NCBI RefSeq assembly: GCF_004363725.1
Contig: NZ_SNZF01000010.1
Coordinates: 62,001-126,000 of the forward strand
DNA length: 64,000 bases
Direction: 5' to 3'
From: Aquamicrobium defluvii
Lineage (GTDB): Bacteria > Pseudomonadota > Alphaproteobacteria > Rhizobiales > Rhizobiaceae
Part shown: positions 47,921 through 55,560 of the stretch, one piece after another
How the letters are laid out: every line of letters starts with the position of its first letter
Numbering within the stretch: position 1 is the stretch's first letter
Position numbers and translations under genes: made by a program
Notes under the pieces: model-generated
What the model saw: only the letters and a program-made list of their open reading frames with translations
Told to the model about the DNA's origin: nothing
Databases searched by the model: none

Positions 47921-48746
47921 CTCTGTCGCAAACTGCACGGTAACGTTGCTTCTAGCATGACGGTTCTTCCATTTCAGGGAGCACTTCATGGTTTCAGGCC
48001 GTCATTTTGACCGTTCGGTGATCCTGTTGTGCGTACGCCGGTATCTGGCTTACAATCCCAGCCTTCGGGATCTGGAAGAGATGATGGCCGAGCGAGGCAT
48101 TGCCATCGACCATTCCACAATCCATCGCCGGGTTGTTCACCTCTCACCGCTATTGCTCGAAGGTTTCAACCGACGCAAGCGACCCGTCACCCGCAAATGG
48201 CATATCGATGAAACCTATGTAAAGGTTCGTGGCCGCTGGACCCATCTCTGTCGCGCCATCGACAGCCTGGGTGACACGGTCGAGTTCTTCTTCAGCGAAA
48301 GCCGTGATCTGCTGGCCGCCAAACGCTTTATCCGAAAAGCACTGAACCGTCATGGCCGACCAGATCGTGTTGTCATTGATGGCAGTCGGACGACCCGGGA
48401 AGCAATTATTGCCTGCGATGGCGAAAGCCGCCTGCGAAATCGATCACGGGAACGGCTGAAGCCGATCAGCATTCGGCAAAGCCAATATCTGAACAATCAC
48501 ATCGAACAGGATCATCGACGTATCAAGCGCCGGATCCGGCCCATGCTCGGCTTCAAATCGATGGCTTGCGCCGCGACGGTCCTGTCCGGCATCGAGATGG
48601 TTCACATGATGCGCAAACAACAGGCGAGATAGGCCTGCAACCCACGCCTGTCACTCGCCGAGCGGTTTGAAGTCCTCGCTGCGTAAAAACGAGCAGAAGC
48701 CGTTCCGCGTCTCAACTTCGAGTTTGCGACAGAACCCGAACGGTTC
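47909..48746 (+). mobile_element. IS6-family insertion sequence with 26-bp imperfect terminal inverted repeats
   Basis: One transposase gene is flanked by inverted repeats at 47909-47934 and 48721-48746 that match at 24 of 26 positions. The inner part, GGACTCTGTCGCAAA on the left, resembles the GG-CTCTGTTGCAAA ends of IS6/IS26 elements. The outermost bases (GAACCGTTC / GAACGGTTC) are also inverted, so the repeat is longer than usual and no 8-bp direct target duplication is seen. The exact ends are uncertain by about nine bases. Confidence 0.8.
47988..48632 (+). CDS. IS6-family transposase
   Basis: A 214-residue DDE transposase. An N-terminal helix-turn-helix (RDLEEMMAERGIAIDHSTIHR) is followed by the catalytic domain with Asp74 (WHIDETYVKVRGRW), Asp131 (VVIDGSRTTREAI) and a Glu in NNHIEQDHRRIKRRIRPMLGF. 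These are the hallmark stretches of IS6/IS26. The protein is a little shorter than most members (about 234) but has all catalytic parts, so it may be active. It lies inside the matching inverted repeats. Confidence 0.9.
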   Translation: MVSGRHFDRSVILLCVRRYLAYNPSLRDLEEMMAERGIAIDHSTIHRRVVHLSPLLLEGFNRRKRPVTRKWHIDETYVKVRGRWTHLCRAIDSLGDTVEFFFSESRDLLAAKRFIRKALNRHGRPDRVVIDGSRTTREAIIACDGESRLRNRSRERLKPISIRQSQYLNNHIEQDHRRIKRRIRPMLGFKSMACAATVLSGIEMVHMMRKQQAR

Positions 48747-48965
48747 TATCCAGCGGTCGGTCGATGTGTCGGACATGGCCTGTATGGGGCTGGCAGGCGA
48801 GCAGCCTGCCCCTGCGCATCTGCGATCTGAAACTTTCTGACACAGATTTTCCTGTCGCGCCCAGCCCCGGCAGTGCCCGCCTCGCAGGTCCACCCCGGGG
48901 TGGATGGCGCAACCGGCGGGCCCGTGCATGATGGCCTGCGCAAATTCCGTGAAAGGCCCCTCCTG
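48633..48965. other. Gene-free stretch right of the IS6 transposase
   Basis: This 333-bp stretch holds the right inverted repeat (48721-48746) and then sequence with no convincing coding frame on either strand. Open frames here lack conserved motifs. It is probably decayed host DNA between the insertion and the ornithine cyclodeaminase remnant. Confidence 0.4.
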
Positions 48966-49085
48966 ATGACGTTTCCCTCTCCTCTGGTTCTGGACGCGGC
49001 TGCCGTCGGCAGGCTCCTCCCGCAGGTGGATGCGCTTCGTACGATGCGGTCCCTGTTCTCGGAGTTCCTCGCAAGACCGGACTGA
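48966..49085 (+). pseudogene. N-terminal remnant of an ornithine cyclodeaminase-family gene
   Basis: ATG 48966 opens a 39-codon frame reading MTFPSPLVLDAAAVGRLLPQ and then VDALRTMRSLFSEFL, ending at TGA 49083-49085. This matches how OCD/mu-crystallin proteins begin (a leucine-rich strand, then LLP..DA...M). The remaining 280 or so residues are absent downstream. It is likely a truncated relic, unrelated to the intact homologue at 14-15 kb. Confidence 0.45.
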
Positions 49086-49203
49086 CCTGAAAAGGATAAC
49101 ATTTTCTCGCCCTGCCCTTTCAAATCTTCCGCACATGCCAGCTCGGACACGGTTGGCGCAGGCGGCTCTGCCCTTGTTGGCAGCCGCCCCCCGCCCGGAT
49201 TCG

Positions 49204-49233
49204 CATGCCGGATTTACATGCCGGATTTACATG
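49204..49233. repeat. 13-bp tandem repeat (two copies plus CATG)
   Basis: CATGCCGGATTTA occurs at 49204-49216 and again at 49217-49229, followed by CATG. The second copy overlaps the stop codon of the scfR remnant. A short tandem duplication in decaying DNA. Confidence 0.8.
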
Positions 49234-49825
49234 GAGGAATACGGAACGAAGGTGCTCCTCGTCTCATCGATGCGCAACGCCTGGGTGACTGGCGGAAAGA
49301 CGCGTTGCGGACATGAAGGCCGCTCGCAGATCTTGCACCCTGCCCCGATCGGCGTCCGGGCCTCGGCGTCATCCAGCCGCAAGCCCTTGGAATAGACCAG
49401 CGACGGTGCGTGCCGGAGATCGCAGCCGAGCCCGATGGCGAATGTCTTGTCCGGGGTGCCGTAGCCTCCGACCGTATGGTCGACAGTGTGCGCCACCCAC
49501 AGGTAGGTGCGCCCGTCGGCATTTCGGCAAGCTGGGTGAGGATGCGTCCCGGCCGGGTGAATGCCTCGTAGACGTTCCACAAGGGGTATGTGCCCCCTGC
49601 CCTCGAGAAATGGAAATCGCTAGCCGACTGGCGCTTGGATATGTTGCCGGCCCGGTCCACGCGGATGAAGAAGAAGGGTACGCCGCGCGCACCCGGCCGC
49701 TACAGCGTGCTCAGCCTGTGGCACACCGTCTCGAAGCCGACGCCGAACTTCTGGGCGAGCAGGTCGATGTCTTAGCGCAGTTCCTTTGCCGATTGCAGGA
49801 AGGCCGCCTTCCTGTGCGCTTGGCG
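49227..49825 (-). pseudogene. Broken ScfR-type (short-chain fatty acid) regulator, C-terminal part
   Basis: The fragment matches the C-terminal half of XRE-type regulators with a ScfR/DUF2083 domain, which control propionate and glyoxylate genes. Readable pieces are [80 protein letters not shown] and [15 protein letters not shown]. It is broken by TAA in place of a Tyr codon (49772-49774), TAG in place of a probable CAG (49700-49702), and a 1-nt deletion near 49524. The N-terminal helix-turn-helix half is missing. It faces away from prpC and prpB remnants, the normal genomic partner genes. Confidence 0.8.
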
Positions 49826-50250
49826 TCATGCTGGGTGCGATGTGGTCATGGCAAAGACCGACGGCATCGAATTCCACCGTCCGGTCAGGCTGGGCGAGAT
49901 CATCAAGGTCATCAAGACCGTGGCGCACCAGCTTTCCGTGGAGGCCGGATCGACGAAGATGTTCGACATTGCCGAGCGCATCGAATTCATCATGGCCGAC
50001 GCCAAGGCGATGTTCCCGAACCTCGACTGGTTCAGCGCCGTCTCCTATCACATGATGGGCGTGCCGACGGCCATGTTCACACCGCTGTTCGTCATCTCGC
50101 GCACCAGCGGCTGGGGTGGCACATATCATCGATCAGCGCATCGACAACAAGATCATCCGGCCTTCCGCCAATTATACGGGGCCGGAAAATCTGGAATTCG
50201 TGCCGATCGCACGCCGTGGCCGGCTGGTCGAAAACTCTAAGGCAGCCTGA
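49826..50250 (+). pseudogene. prpC: prpC (2-methylcitrate synthase) C-terminal remnant, joined to unrelated sequence
   Basis: From about 49930 to 50250 the sequence encodes the end of Prp[53 protein letters not shown], then after a +1 insertion near 50117, [20 protein letters not shown] and [13 protein letters not shown], ending TGA 50248-50250. Before it, [21 protein letters not shown] looks like a hotdog thioesterase, not citrate synthase, so the junction is chimeric. The gene lacks most of its N-terminus and cannot be functional. prpB follows after eight bases. Confidence 0.8.
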
Positions 50251-50258
50251 GAAAAAGC

Positions 50259-51174
50259 ATGCCCTATCTCCTGTCTCCAGACCTTCCCCGGACATCTGCC
50301 GGCGGGCGCTTCCGGGCGCTGGTCGAGCGCGGTGGCATCGCAAGGCTTCCCGGAGCCCATAACGGCATGGCCGCCCTGCAGGCCAGAGCTGCCTGCTTCG
50401 AGGGGCTCTACCTGTCGGGCGCGGCCATGACCGCCTCGATGGGCATTCCCGATCTCGGCATCATCACCGTGGACGAGGTGGCCTTCTTAATCCGCCAGAT
50501 CGCCCGTGCGTCCGGCCTGCCGCTGCTGGTCGACGGCGATACGGGCTATGGCGAGGCGCTCAACGTCATGCATATGGTGCGCACTTTCGAACAGGCGGGG
50601 GCAGGGGCCGTGCATGTGGAAGACCAGCTCCTGCCCAAGAAGTTCGGCCACCTCAACGACAAGAAGCTGGCCGCTCCAAACGATATGGCGGCCAAGGTGG
50701 CTGCTGCGGCAAAAGCCCGACGCCATCTCTACATCATTGCCAGAACGGACGCGGCGGCGGGCGAGGGCATCGACGGTGCCGTCGCGCGGGCAAAGCTCTA
50801 CATGGAGGCCGGTGCGGATGCGATCTTCCCCGAGGCGTTGAACACGGCCGAGATGTTTCGCGAATTCGCGGCGCGCATGCCGGGTGTTCCCCTGCTCGCC
50901 AACATGACCGAATTTGGCCTAACGCCCTTCTTCACCGCCGACGAGTTCGAGGTGATAGGCTACAAGATGGTGATCTGGCCGGAATCGTCCTGCGCGTCGC
51001 CAACAAGGCGCAGGAGAAGCTGTATGCGACGCTGAAGCGTGACGGCGCTCGACCGAGGCGATGGTGCCTGAAATGCAGACGCGCGCCGAACTCTACGACA
51101 CGATCGATCTGGCGGCATATGAGGCGCTGGACGCCTCGATCGTCGCCACCGTGGTGCCGGAGCAGGCCACCTGA
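50259..51174 (+). pseudogene. prpB: prpB (2-methylisocitrate lyase) pseudogene
   Basis: The first 240 codons read well as PrpB: RFRALVERGGIARLPGAHNG, LYLSGAAMTASMGIPDLGI, LPLLVDGDTGYGEALNV and VHVEDQLLPKKFGHLNDKKL. Two 1-nt deletions (near 50988 and 51046) then break the frame; restoring both gives SLRVANKAQEKLYATLKRDG, EAMVPEMQTRAELYDTIDLA and a normal stop at 51172-51174, for 305 residues in all. In addition the catalytic loop KKCGH has become KKFGH (residue 129, codon TTC at 50643-50645), so the enzyme would be inactive even without the frameshifts. Confidence 0.85.
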
Positions 51175-51194
51175 GTGCTGCGGCCAGTTCATGA

Positions 51195-51236
51195 TCGGCA
51201 TCGGGGCACGAGCCCGGCTTCATGCCCCGATGCCGA
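51195..51236. terminator. Strong stem-loop after the prpB pseudogene
   Basis: A perfect 14-bp stem (51195-51208 with 51223-51236) with a 14-base loop begins 21 bases after the old prpB stop. It is probably the original terminator of the prp operon. No T-run follows. Confidence 0.6.
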
Positions 51237-51752
51237 CGCCCGGACGTAAGGGCCGTCCCGTGACAAGATGCGTCCCAACCGCCGTGAAATGCAGGAAAGC
51301 TGCGGGAAGACGGTTGTGCAGCACGTTCTCATGGCAAGGCGCGTCTGCACTATAACAACGCCCCACACCATTCCTGCACGGCGTCAGCCGATGGCTGTTT
51401 GCAGTCAGCACCGGCTGCCTGATTCTCTCCCGCCTGTTCGACGATCGGCAGCGGAAGCAACGATTACCGCTGCATCCCCGACAGAACTATCCTGTGCAAA
51501 GCCCCATCCGGGCTCGGCCATCTGCGAATGGCGCGACATCGGCAATGGCGCTTGTCCGCTGACAAAACCCACCATTACATGTTGAATATCAAGAGGTTGA
51601 TTCGGAGGCCGCGAATCGGCTTCCCGCCTTGCAACGTTCCTGGGCCTTTCGTTGACTGACGTAAAATTCCTTGCCGCAAGGTCCGAATCGGGCATAATCA
51701 CGGTTGTTTGGAAAAACATCTCCAAAAATCGTTATTAGGAAATGCAGCCCGA
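51237..51752. other. Gene-free region upstream of repA
   Basis: No convincing gene is seen in this 516-bp stretch. It should hold the repABC promoters. Two small inverted repeats are visible: GATTCG-7 bp-CGAATC at 51599-51617 and CCTTG-CCG-CAAGG at 51669-51681; either could be a RepA operator. I did not find the parS pattern GTT-N2-C-N4-G-N2-AAC here. Confidence 0.45.
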
Positions 51753-52961
51753 ATGAACGTGAGTTCGCCCAGACCCACCAGAGAGCCGTTGCATTTCGAG
51801 AAGCACATTCTCGAGCAGGGCGACCAGATTTCGCAGAAGCTGCATTTGCTCAGCCTGCAGCGGTTCCCGCCGCTTGCCAAGAAGGATCTCCGGTCCTTCA
51901 GCCTGGCGGAGGTCGCAACCTATCTTGGCGTCTCGCAGAGCCACCTGAAGAAGCTGCACCTTGAAGGGAAGGGGCCCGTACCGGAAACCTCGTCTTCCGG
52001 GCGACGCTCCTACACGGCGCAGCAGATGCTGGAGCTGCGGCAGTATCTGGATCAGTACGGGCGTTCGGAAGCGCGCATGTATGTGCCGCACCGGCGCCCC
52101 GGCGAAAAGCTGCAGGTGGTCGCTGTCGTCAACTTCAAGGGCGGCTCGGGCAAGACCACAACCGCGGCGCATCTCGCGCAATATCTGGCTCTGACCGGGC
52201 ATCGTGTGCTTGCGATAGACCTCGATCCGCAGGCTTCGCTCTCGTCACTGCATGGGTTCCAGCCGGAACTGGACCGGATCAAGTCGCTTTACGACGCGAT
52301 CCGCTATGACGACGAGAAGGTGGCGCTTTCGGACATCATCCATTCCACGAATTTTCCCGGCCTCGACATCGTGCCGGCCAATCTCGAGTTGCAGGAGTTC
52401 GAGTACGACACGCCGCTGGCGATGGCAGATCGCAGCTCCAATGCCGGCAAGGCCTTCTTCACGCGGATCGCGGCATCGCTCGAGGAGGTGGAGGACCGCT
52501 ACGATGTGGTCATTGTGGATTGCCCGCCGCAACTCGGATATCTGACGATCGCAGCGCTGACCGCGGCGACCTCGGTGCTCATCACCATCCACCCCCAGAT
52601 GCTCGACGTGATGTCGATGGGCCAGTTCCTTCTCATGCTCGGCAACATACTGGAACCGATCCGCAGCGCCGGGGCGGAGGTCAATCTGGAATGGTATCGC
52701 TATCTGATCACCCGGTATGAGCCGATGGACCAGCCACAGGCACAGATGGTCGCCTTCCTGCAAACCCTGTTCGGCGAGTTCATTCTGAAAAACCACATGC
52801 TGAAATCGACGGCTGTCTCGGATGCCGGAATCACCAAGCAAACCCTTTATGAAGTGGAAAAGAACACGATGACGCGCTCGACCTACGAGCGTGCCATGGA
52901 ATCGCTGGATGCGGTGAACGGGGAGATCGCCGAGCTTATACACAAGGCGTGGGGTCGATGA
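51753..52961 (+). CDS. repA: Plasmid partition protein RepA (ParA-type ATPase)
   Basis: A 402-residue ParA-like ATPase, first gene of repABC. An N-terminal helix-turn-helix region (FSLAEVATYLGVSQSHLKKL) allows it to repress its own operon. The deviant Walker A is KGGSGKTT at residues 129-136, Walker A' is AIDLDPQASLS, and VVIVDCPPQLGYLTI is the Walker B region. It drives plasmid segregation together with RepB. ATG 51753 gives the normal family length; a TTG at 51708 in frame is less likely. It is followed by repB after 71 bases. Confidence 0.96.
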   Translation: MNVSSPRPTREPLHFEKHILEQGDQISQKLHLLSLQRFPPLAKKDLRSFSLAEVATYLGVSQSHLKKLHLEGKGPVPETSSSGRRSYTAQQMLELRQYLDQYGRSEARMYVPHRRPGEKLQVVAVVNFKGGSGKTTTAAHLAQYLALTGHRVLAIDLDPQASLSSLHGFQPELDRIKSLYDAIRYDDEKVALSDIIHSTNFPGLDIVPANLELQEFEYDTPLAMADRSSNAGKAFFTRIAASLEEVEDRYDVVIVDCPPQLGYLTIAALTAATSVLITIHPQMLDVMSMGQFLLMLGNILEPIRSAGAEVNLEWYRYLITRYEPMDQPQAQMVAFLQTLFGEFILKNHMLKSTAVSDAGITKQTLYEVEKNTMTRSTYERAMESLDAVNGEIAELIHKAWGR

Positions 52962-53032
52962 TCTTGCCAGCCGACAAAATCACGGTTTCACCTTTTCCCT
53001 TCAGTGGATTAGGCAAGAAAGGGAGCTGTTAG

Positions 53033-54016
53033 ATGGCGCGGAAGAATCTGCTGGCTGGCCTTGTAGAAGCCGGCGAGGCCGAACAGGGCGCAGCCAGCGC
53101 CCCGGCCTATCCCATGCGCGGTGCTTCCAAATCGATGATCCGCTCGGTCAGCGAGCTGGCGCGGCAGGCCGATGCCTATCTGGAGGGCGAGCAAGTCGTC
53201 GACCTCGATCCCGAGCTGATCGATGGCTCATTCGTCAGCGACCGGCTCGCCGACGATGACGTGCACCATCGCGAACTGCTGGAAGCGATCCGGCAGAACG
53301 GCCAGAATTCACCGATATTGGTGCGTCCGCATCCGGAACGGGACGGCCGCTATATGATCGTTTTCGGCCATCGCCGTGTCCGCGTTGCGAAAGAGCTTGG
53401 CAGGAAGGTCAGAGCGGTCGTCAAGGCGATCGACGACAAGGCGCATGTCATCGCGCAAGGGCAGGAGAACTCGGCCCGGGCAAATCTGAGCTTCATCGAA
53501 AAGGCGGCTTTTGCCAAGCGGCTGGAGGATCTGGGCTACGGCCGCGACGTCATCTGCTCGGCACTGGCATCGAACGAGGCTGCCGTTTCGAAGATGATTT
53601 CTGCCATTACACGCATTCCCGAGGCGATCGTGCAGGCCATTGGCCCGGCTCCATCCGTTGGACGCGAGCGCTGGGTGGAATTGTCTCTCGTTGCACCGCG
53701 GCGGCCGGATACAGCGGCTGAAGTGATTGCAAGCGACGGGTTTGCGGAACTGGACAGCAACGCGCGCTTCGAGACGATTTTCAAAGCGTTGACTGTAGCG
53801 GGCAAGCCGGTGCGCAAGACTGCCGCGAAGTCGGCGTCCGCAGCATGGCAGCCTCGCGACAAGACCGTCAGCGTCAGTCTCAGGCAGTCGGGCAAGACAG
53901 CGACGCTCGCTCTGGGGTCGTCGGATGGTCCCCGGTTCGCGAAATGGATTTCGAGGAATCTGGACAGCCTCTATGAGGCGTTCAGGACGTCGGAGAAGAC
54001 TGAACAGGAGAACTGA
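53033..54016 (+). CDS. repB: Plasmid partition protein RepB (ParB-type)
   Basis: A 327-residue ParB-family protein that binds the centromere-like parS site and works with RepA. The N-terminus MARKNLLAGL is typical of RepB. The ParB/Srx domain has DGSFVSDRL, IRQNGQNSPILVRPHPERDG and the nuclease-like IVFGHRRVRVAKEL, followed by QENSARANLSFIEKAAFAKR and the helix-turn-helix (GYGRDVICSALASNEAAVSKM). A ribosome site GGGAGC lies just before the ATG. The repB-repC gap carries the antisense RNA. Confidence 0.95.
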   Translation: MARKNLLAGLVEAGEAEQGAASAPAYPMRGASKSMIRSVSELARQADAYLEGEQVVDLDPELIDGSFVSDRLADDDVHHRELLEAIRQNGQNSPILVRPHPERDGRYMIVFGHRRVRVAKELGRKVRAVVKAIDDKAHVIAQGQENSARANLSFIEKAAFAKRLEDLGYGRDVICSALASNEAAVSKMISAITRIPEAIVQAIGPAPSVGRERWVELSLVAPRRPDTAAEVIASDGFAELDSNARFETIFKALTVAGKPVRKTAAKSASAAWQPRDKTVSVSLRQSGKTATLALGSSDGPRFAKWISRNLDSLYEAFRTSEKTEQEN

Positions 54017-54023
54017 AGCAGCA

Positions 54024-54078
54024 AAAGAAAAAGGCCCCCGAACGTCTCCGTTGCGGAAGCCCTTCTCGTATCTGGACA
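54024..54078 (-). ncRNA. repABC countertranscribed antisense RNA (incompatibility RNA)
   Basis: On the minus strand, a consensus promoter TTGACA (54107-54112), 17-bp spacer and GATTCT (54084-54089) predicts a start near 54077. About 50 bases on, a GC-rich hairpin (about 54033-54063, with AACG/CGTT at its top) is followed by the T-rich run TTTTTCTTTT. The predicted RNA is close to 55 nt, the size known for these RNAs. It lies between repB and repC, where such RNAs limit repC expression and copy number. No transcript data are available. Confidence 0.8.
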
Positions 54079-54171
54079 ATCCGAGAATCGCATTTCCGCG
54101 AATCACTGTCAAGAGTCAGAGGCGTCGTTTTGGCGGGCAGGTTTCTTTTGCCTGATTGAAGGTGGAAGGAA

Positions 54172-55377
54172 ATGCAGACGCATATTGCAACGACGCCCTT
54201 CGGGCGGCGGCCGATGTCGCTTGCCATGCTGGCAGTGCAGAAGGAAGCGGACGAAATTCCCGAAGGCAAGACCGTCGACAAGTGGCAGGTCTACAGGGAT
54301 CTGTGTGAGGCGAAGTCTCTTGTCGGTGTGGGGGATCGTGCCCTGGCGATCCTGGCGGCATTGCTGTCATTCTACCCCGACGACCATCTTTCGGAGGACA
54401 ATGGCCTGGTTGTGTTTCCCTCGAACCGTCAGCTTGCACTGCGTGCTCACGGCATGTCGGAAGTGACGCTTCGCCGGCATCTCGCGGCGCTGGTAGAGAG
54501 CGGGATCATCATCCGCCGCGACAGCCCCAACGGCAAGCGATATGCGCGCAAGGGGAGGGGAGGGGACGTGGAGGAAGCCTTCGGCTTTTCTCTAGCTCCG
54601 CTGCTGGTGCGTGCGGAGGAGTTTGCGGATGCGGCCGAATCTGTCCGGACCGACAACCGTGCGCTCAAACTGACGCGTGAGCGGATCACGCTGTATCGCC
54701 GTGATATAGCCAAGCTGATCGAGACCGGAGTTGATGAAGGCGCGCCAGGAGACTGGAATGGCCTTTGGCTGCGATTCCGCGAGGTTGTAAACGCTCTTCC
54801 TCGCAGGGCGACGGTTACCGAGCTTGAGCGGTTTGCTACAGATCTGGCCAGAATCCGGCAGGACATCGATAAGTTGTTGGAAACCCATATGAATGTTCAT
54901 GATATGAACGGCAAAGCCTATCGAAATGAACGGCATTATTCTAATTCAAACACAAACGATCATTATGAATCTGAACCTGCTCATGAAAAAAACAGGGGCG
55001 AGGGCACATCGGAACTTAACATGACCGTTACGCCAGTCACCTATCCGCTGGGGCTGGTTTTGAGAGCATGCCCTGATATCGCGGATTATGCGGTCGACGG
55101 AATCGGCAACTGGCGGGAATTCATGGCCGTCGCTGCCCAGGTGCGCGGGTATCTCGGCATCTCCCCCTCAGCCTACGCTGAGGGGCTTGAAACCCTTGGG
55201 CAGGAAAGCACGGCTATTGTAATTGCCTGCATTCTCCAAAGGGCGCAGGATATCAATTCGGCTGGTGGATATCTGCGGGCTCTGACGGAAAAGGCGCGAG
55301 CTGGCGAGTTTTCTGTCGGGCCGATGCTCATGGCGACGTTGAAAACGAATTCTTTCCCTTCCAGGCTCGCTGGATAG
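54172..55377 (+). CDS. repC: Plasmid replication initiator RepC
   Basis: A 401-residue replication initiator. It starts with the family N-terminus (MQTHIATTPFGRRPMSLAML), then VDKWQVYRDLCEAKSLVGVGDRALAIL and the winged-helix region LFPSNRQLALRAHGMSEVTLRRHLA (parts). The C-terminal domain has DIADYAVDGIGNWREFMAVA and ISPSAYAEGLETLG. RepC binds the origin inside its own gene. GAAGGTGGAAGGA before the ATG is a good ribosome site. Translation is probably limited by the antisense RNA encoded just upstream. Confidence 0.96.
   Translation: MQTHIATTPFGRRPMSLAMLAVQKEADEIPEGKTVDKWQVYRDLCEAKSLVGVGDRALAILAALLSFYPDDHLSEDNGLVVFPSNRQLALRAHGMSEVTLRRHLAALVESGIIIRRDSPNGKRYARKGRGGDVEEAFGFSLAPLLVRAEEFADAAESVRTDNRALKLTRERITLYRRDIAKLIETGVDEGAPGDWNGLWLRFREVVNALPRRATVTELERFATDLARIRQDIDKLLETHMNVHDMNGKAYRNERHYSNSNTNDHYESEPAHEKNRGEGTSELNMTVTPVTYPLGLVLRACPDIADYAVDGIGNWREFMAVAAQVRGYLGISPSAYAEGLETLGQESTAIVIACILQRAQDINSAGGYLRALTEKARAGEFSVGPMLMATLKTNSFPSRLAG
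54870..55000. other. AT-rich segment inside repC, probable replication origin (oriV)
   Basis: This stretch is far richer in A and T than the rest of repC and contains the inverted repeat GTTCAT-GAT-ATGAAC at 54895-54909 and repeated ATGAA/ATTC words. In repABC plasmids oriV lies in an AT-rich part of repC that RepC binds. Origin function is inferred from position and composition. Confidence 0.65.
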
Positions 55378-55418
55378 TTCGGCTGTCGACCGACGAAATT
55401 CCGATGGCTGTAGAAATC

Positions 55419-55446
55419 CATGTTCTTTTCCCGGGAGAAGAACATG
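55419..55446. repeat. 28-bp near-perfect palindrome downstream of repC
   Basis: CATGTTCTT at 55419-55427 pairs with AAGAACATG at 55438-55446 around a TCCCGGGA core; only one base pair of the 14 mismatches. It lies 42 bases after the repC stop. It could be a terminator for repABC or a protein-binding partition site; it does not fit the standard repABC parS spacing. Confidence 0.6.
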
Positions 55447-55560
55447 TGGGGTGTGGTCGGGGCGCGGAAGGGGAGGACGTGTGACGACAGAACAGGAAAG
55501 CCGAACTTCGGATTCCGCCGCTGTTTCTATAGCGGCGGACGGTGCAATTGTTGAAGGAAT

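Noticed and set aside
47918-48737. 8-bp direct target duplication for the IS6-family element
   Set aside because: The 8-mers flanking the usual tips are inverted copies of each other, not direct repeats.
51708-51752. Longer RepA starting from TTG 51708
   Set aside because: The extra 15 residues are not family-like and ATG 51753 gives the usual length.
51175-55560. Search for the standard repABC parS site (GTT-N2-C-N4-G-N2-AAC)
   Set aside because: No exact match found by eye in the gaps; the palindromes at 54895-54909 and 55419-55446 have different lengths. A motif scan would be decisive.
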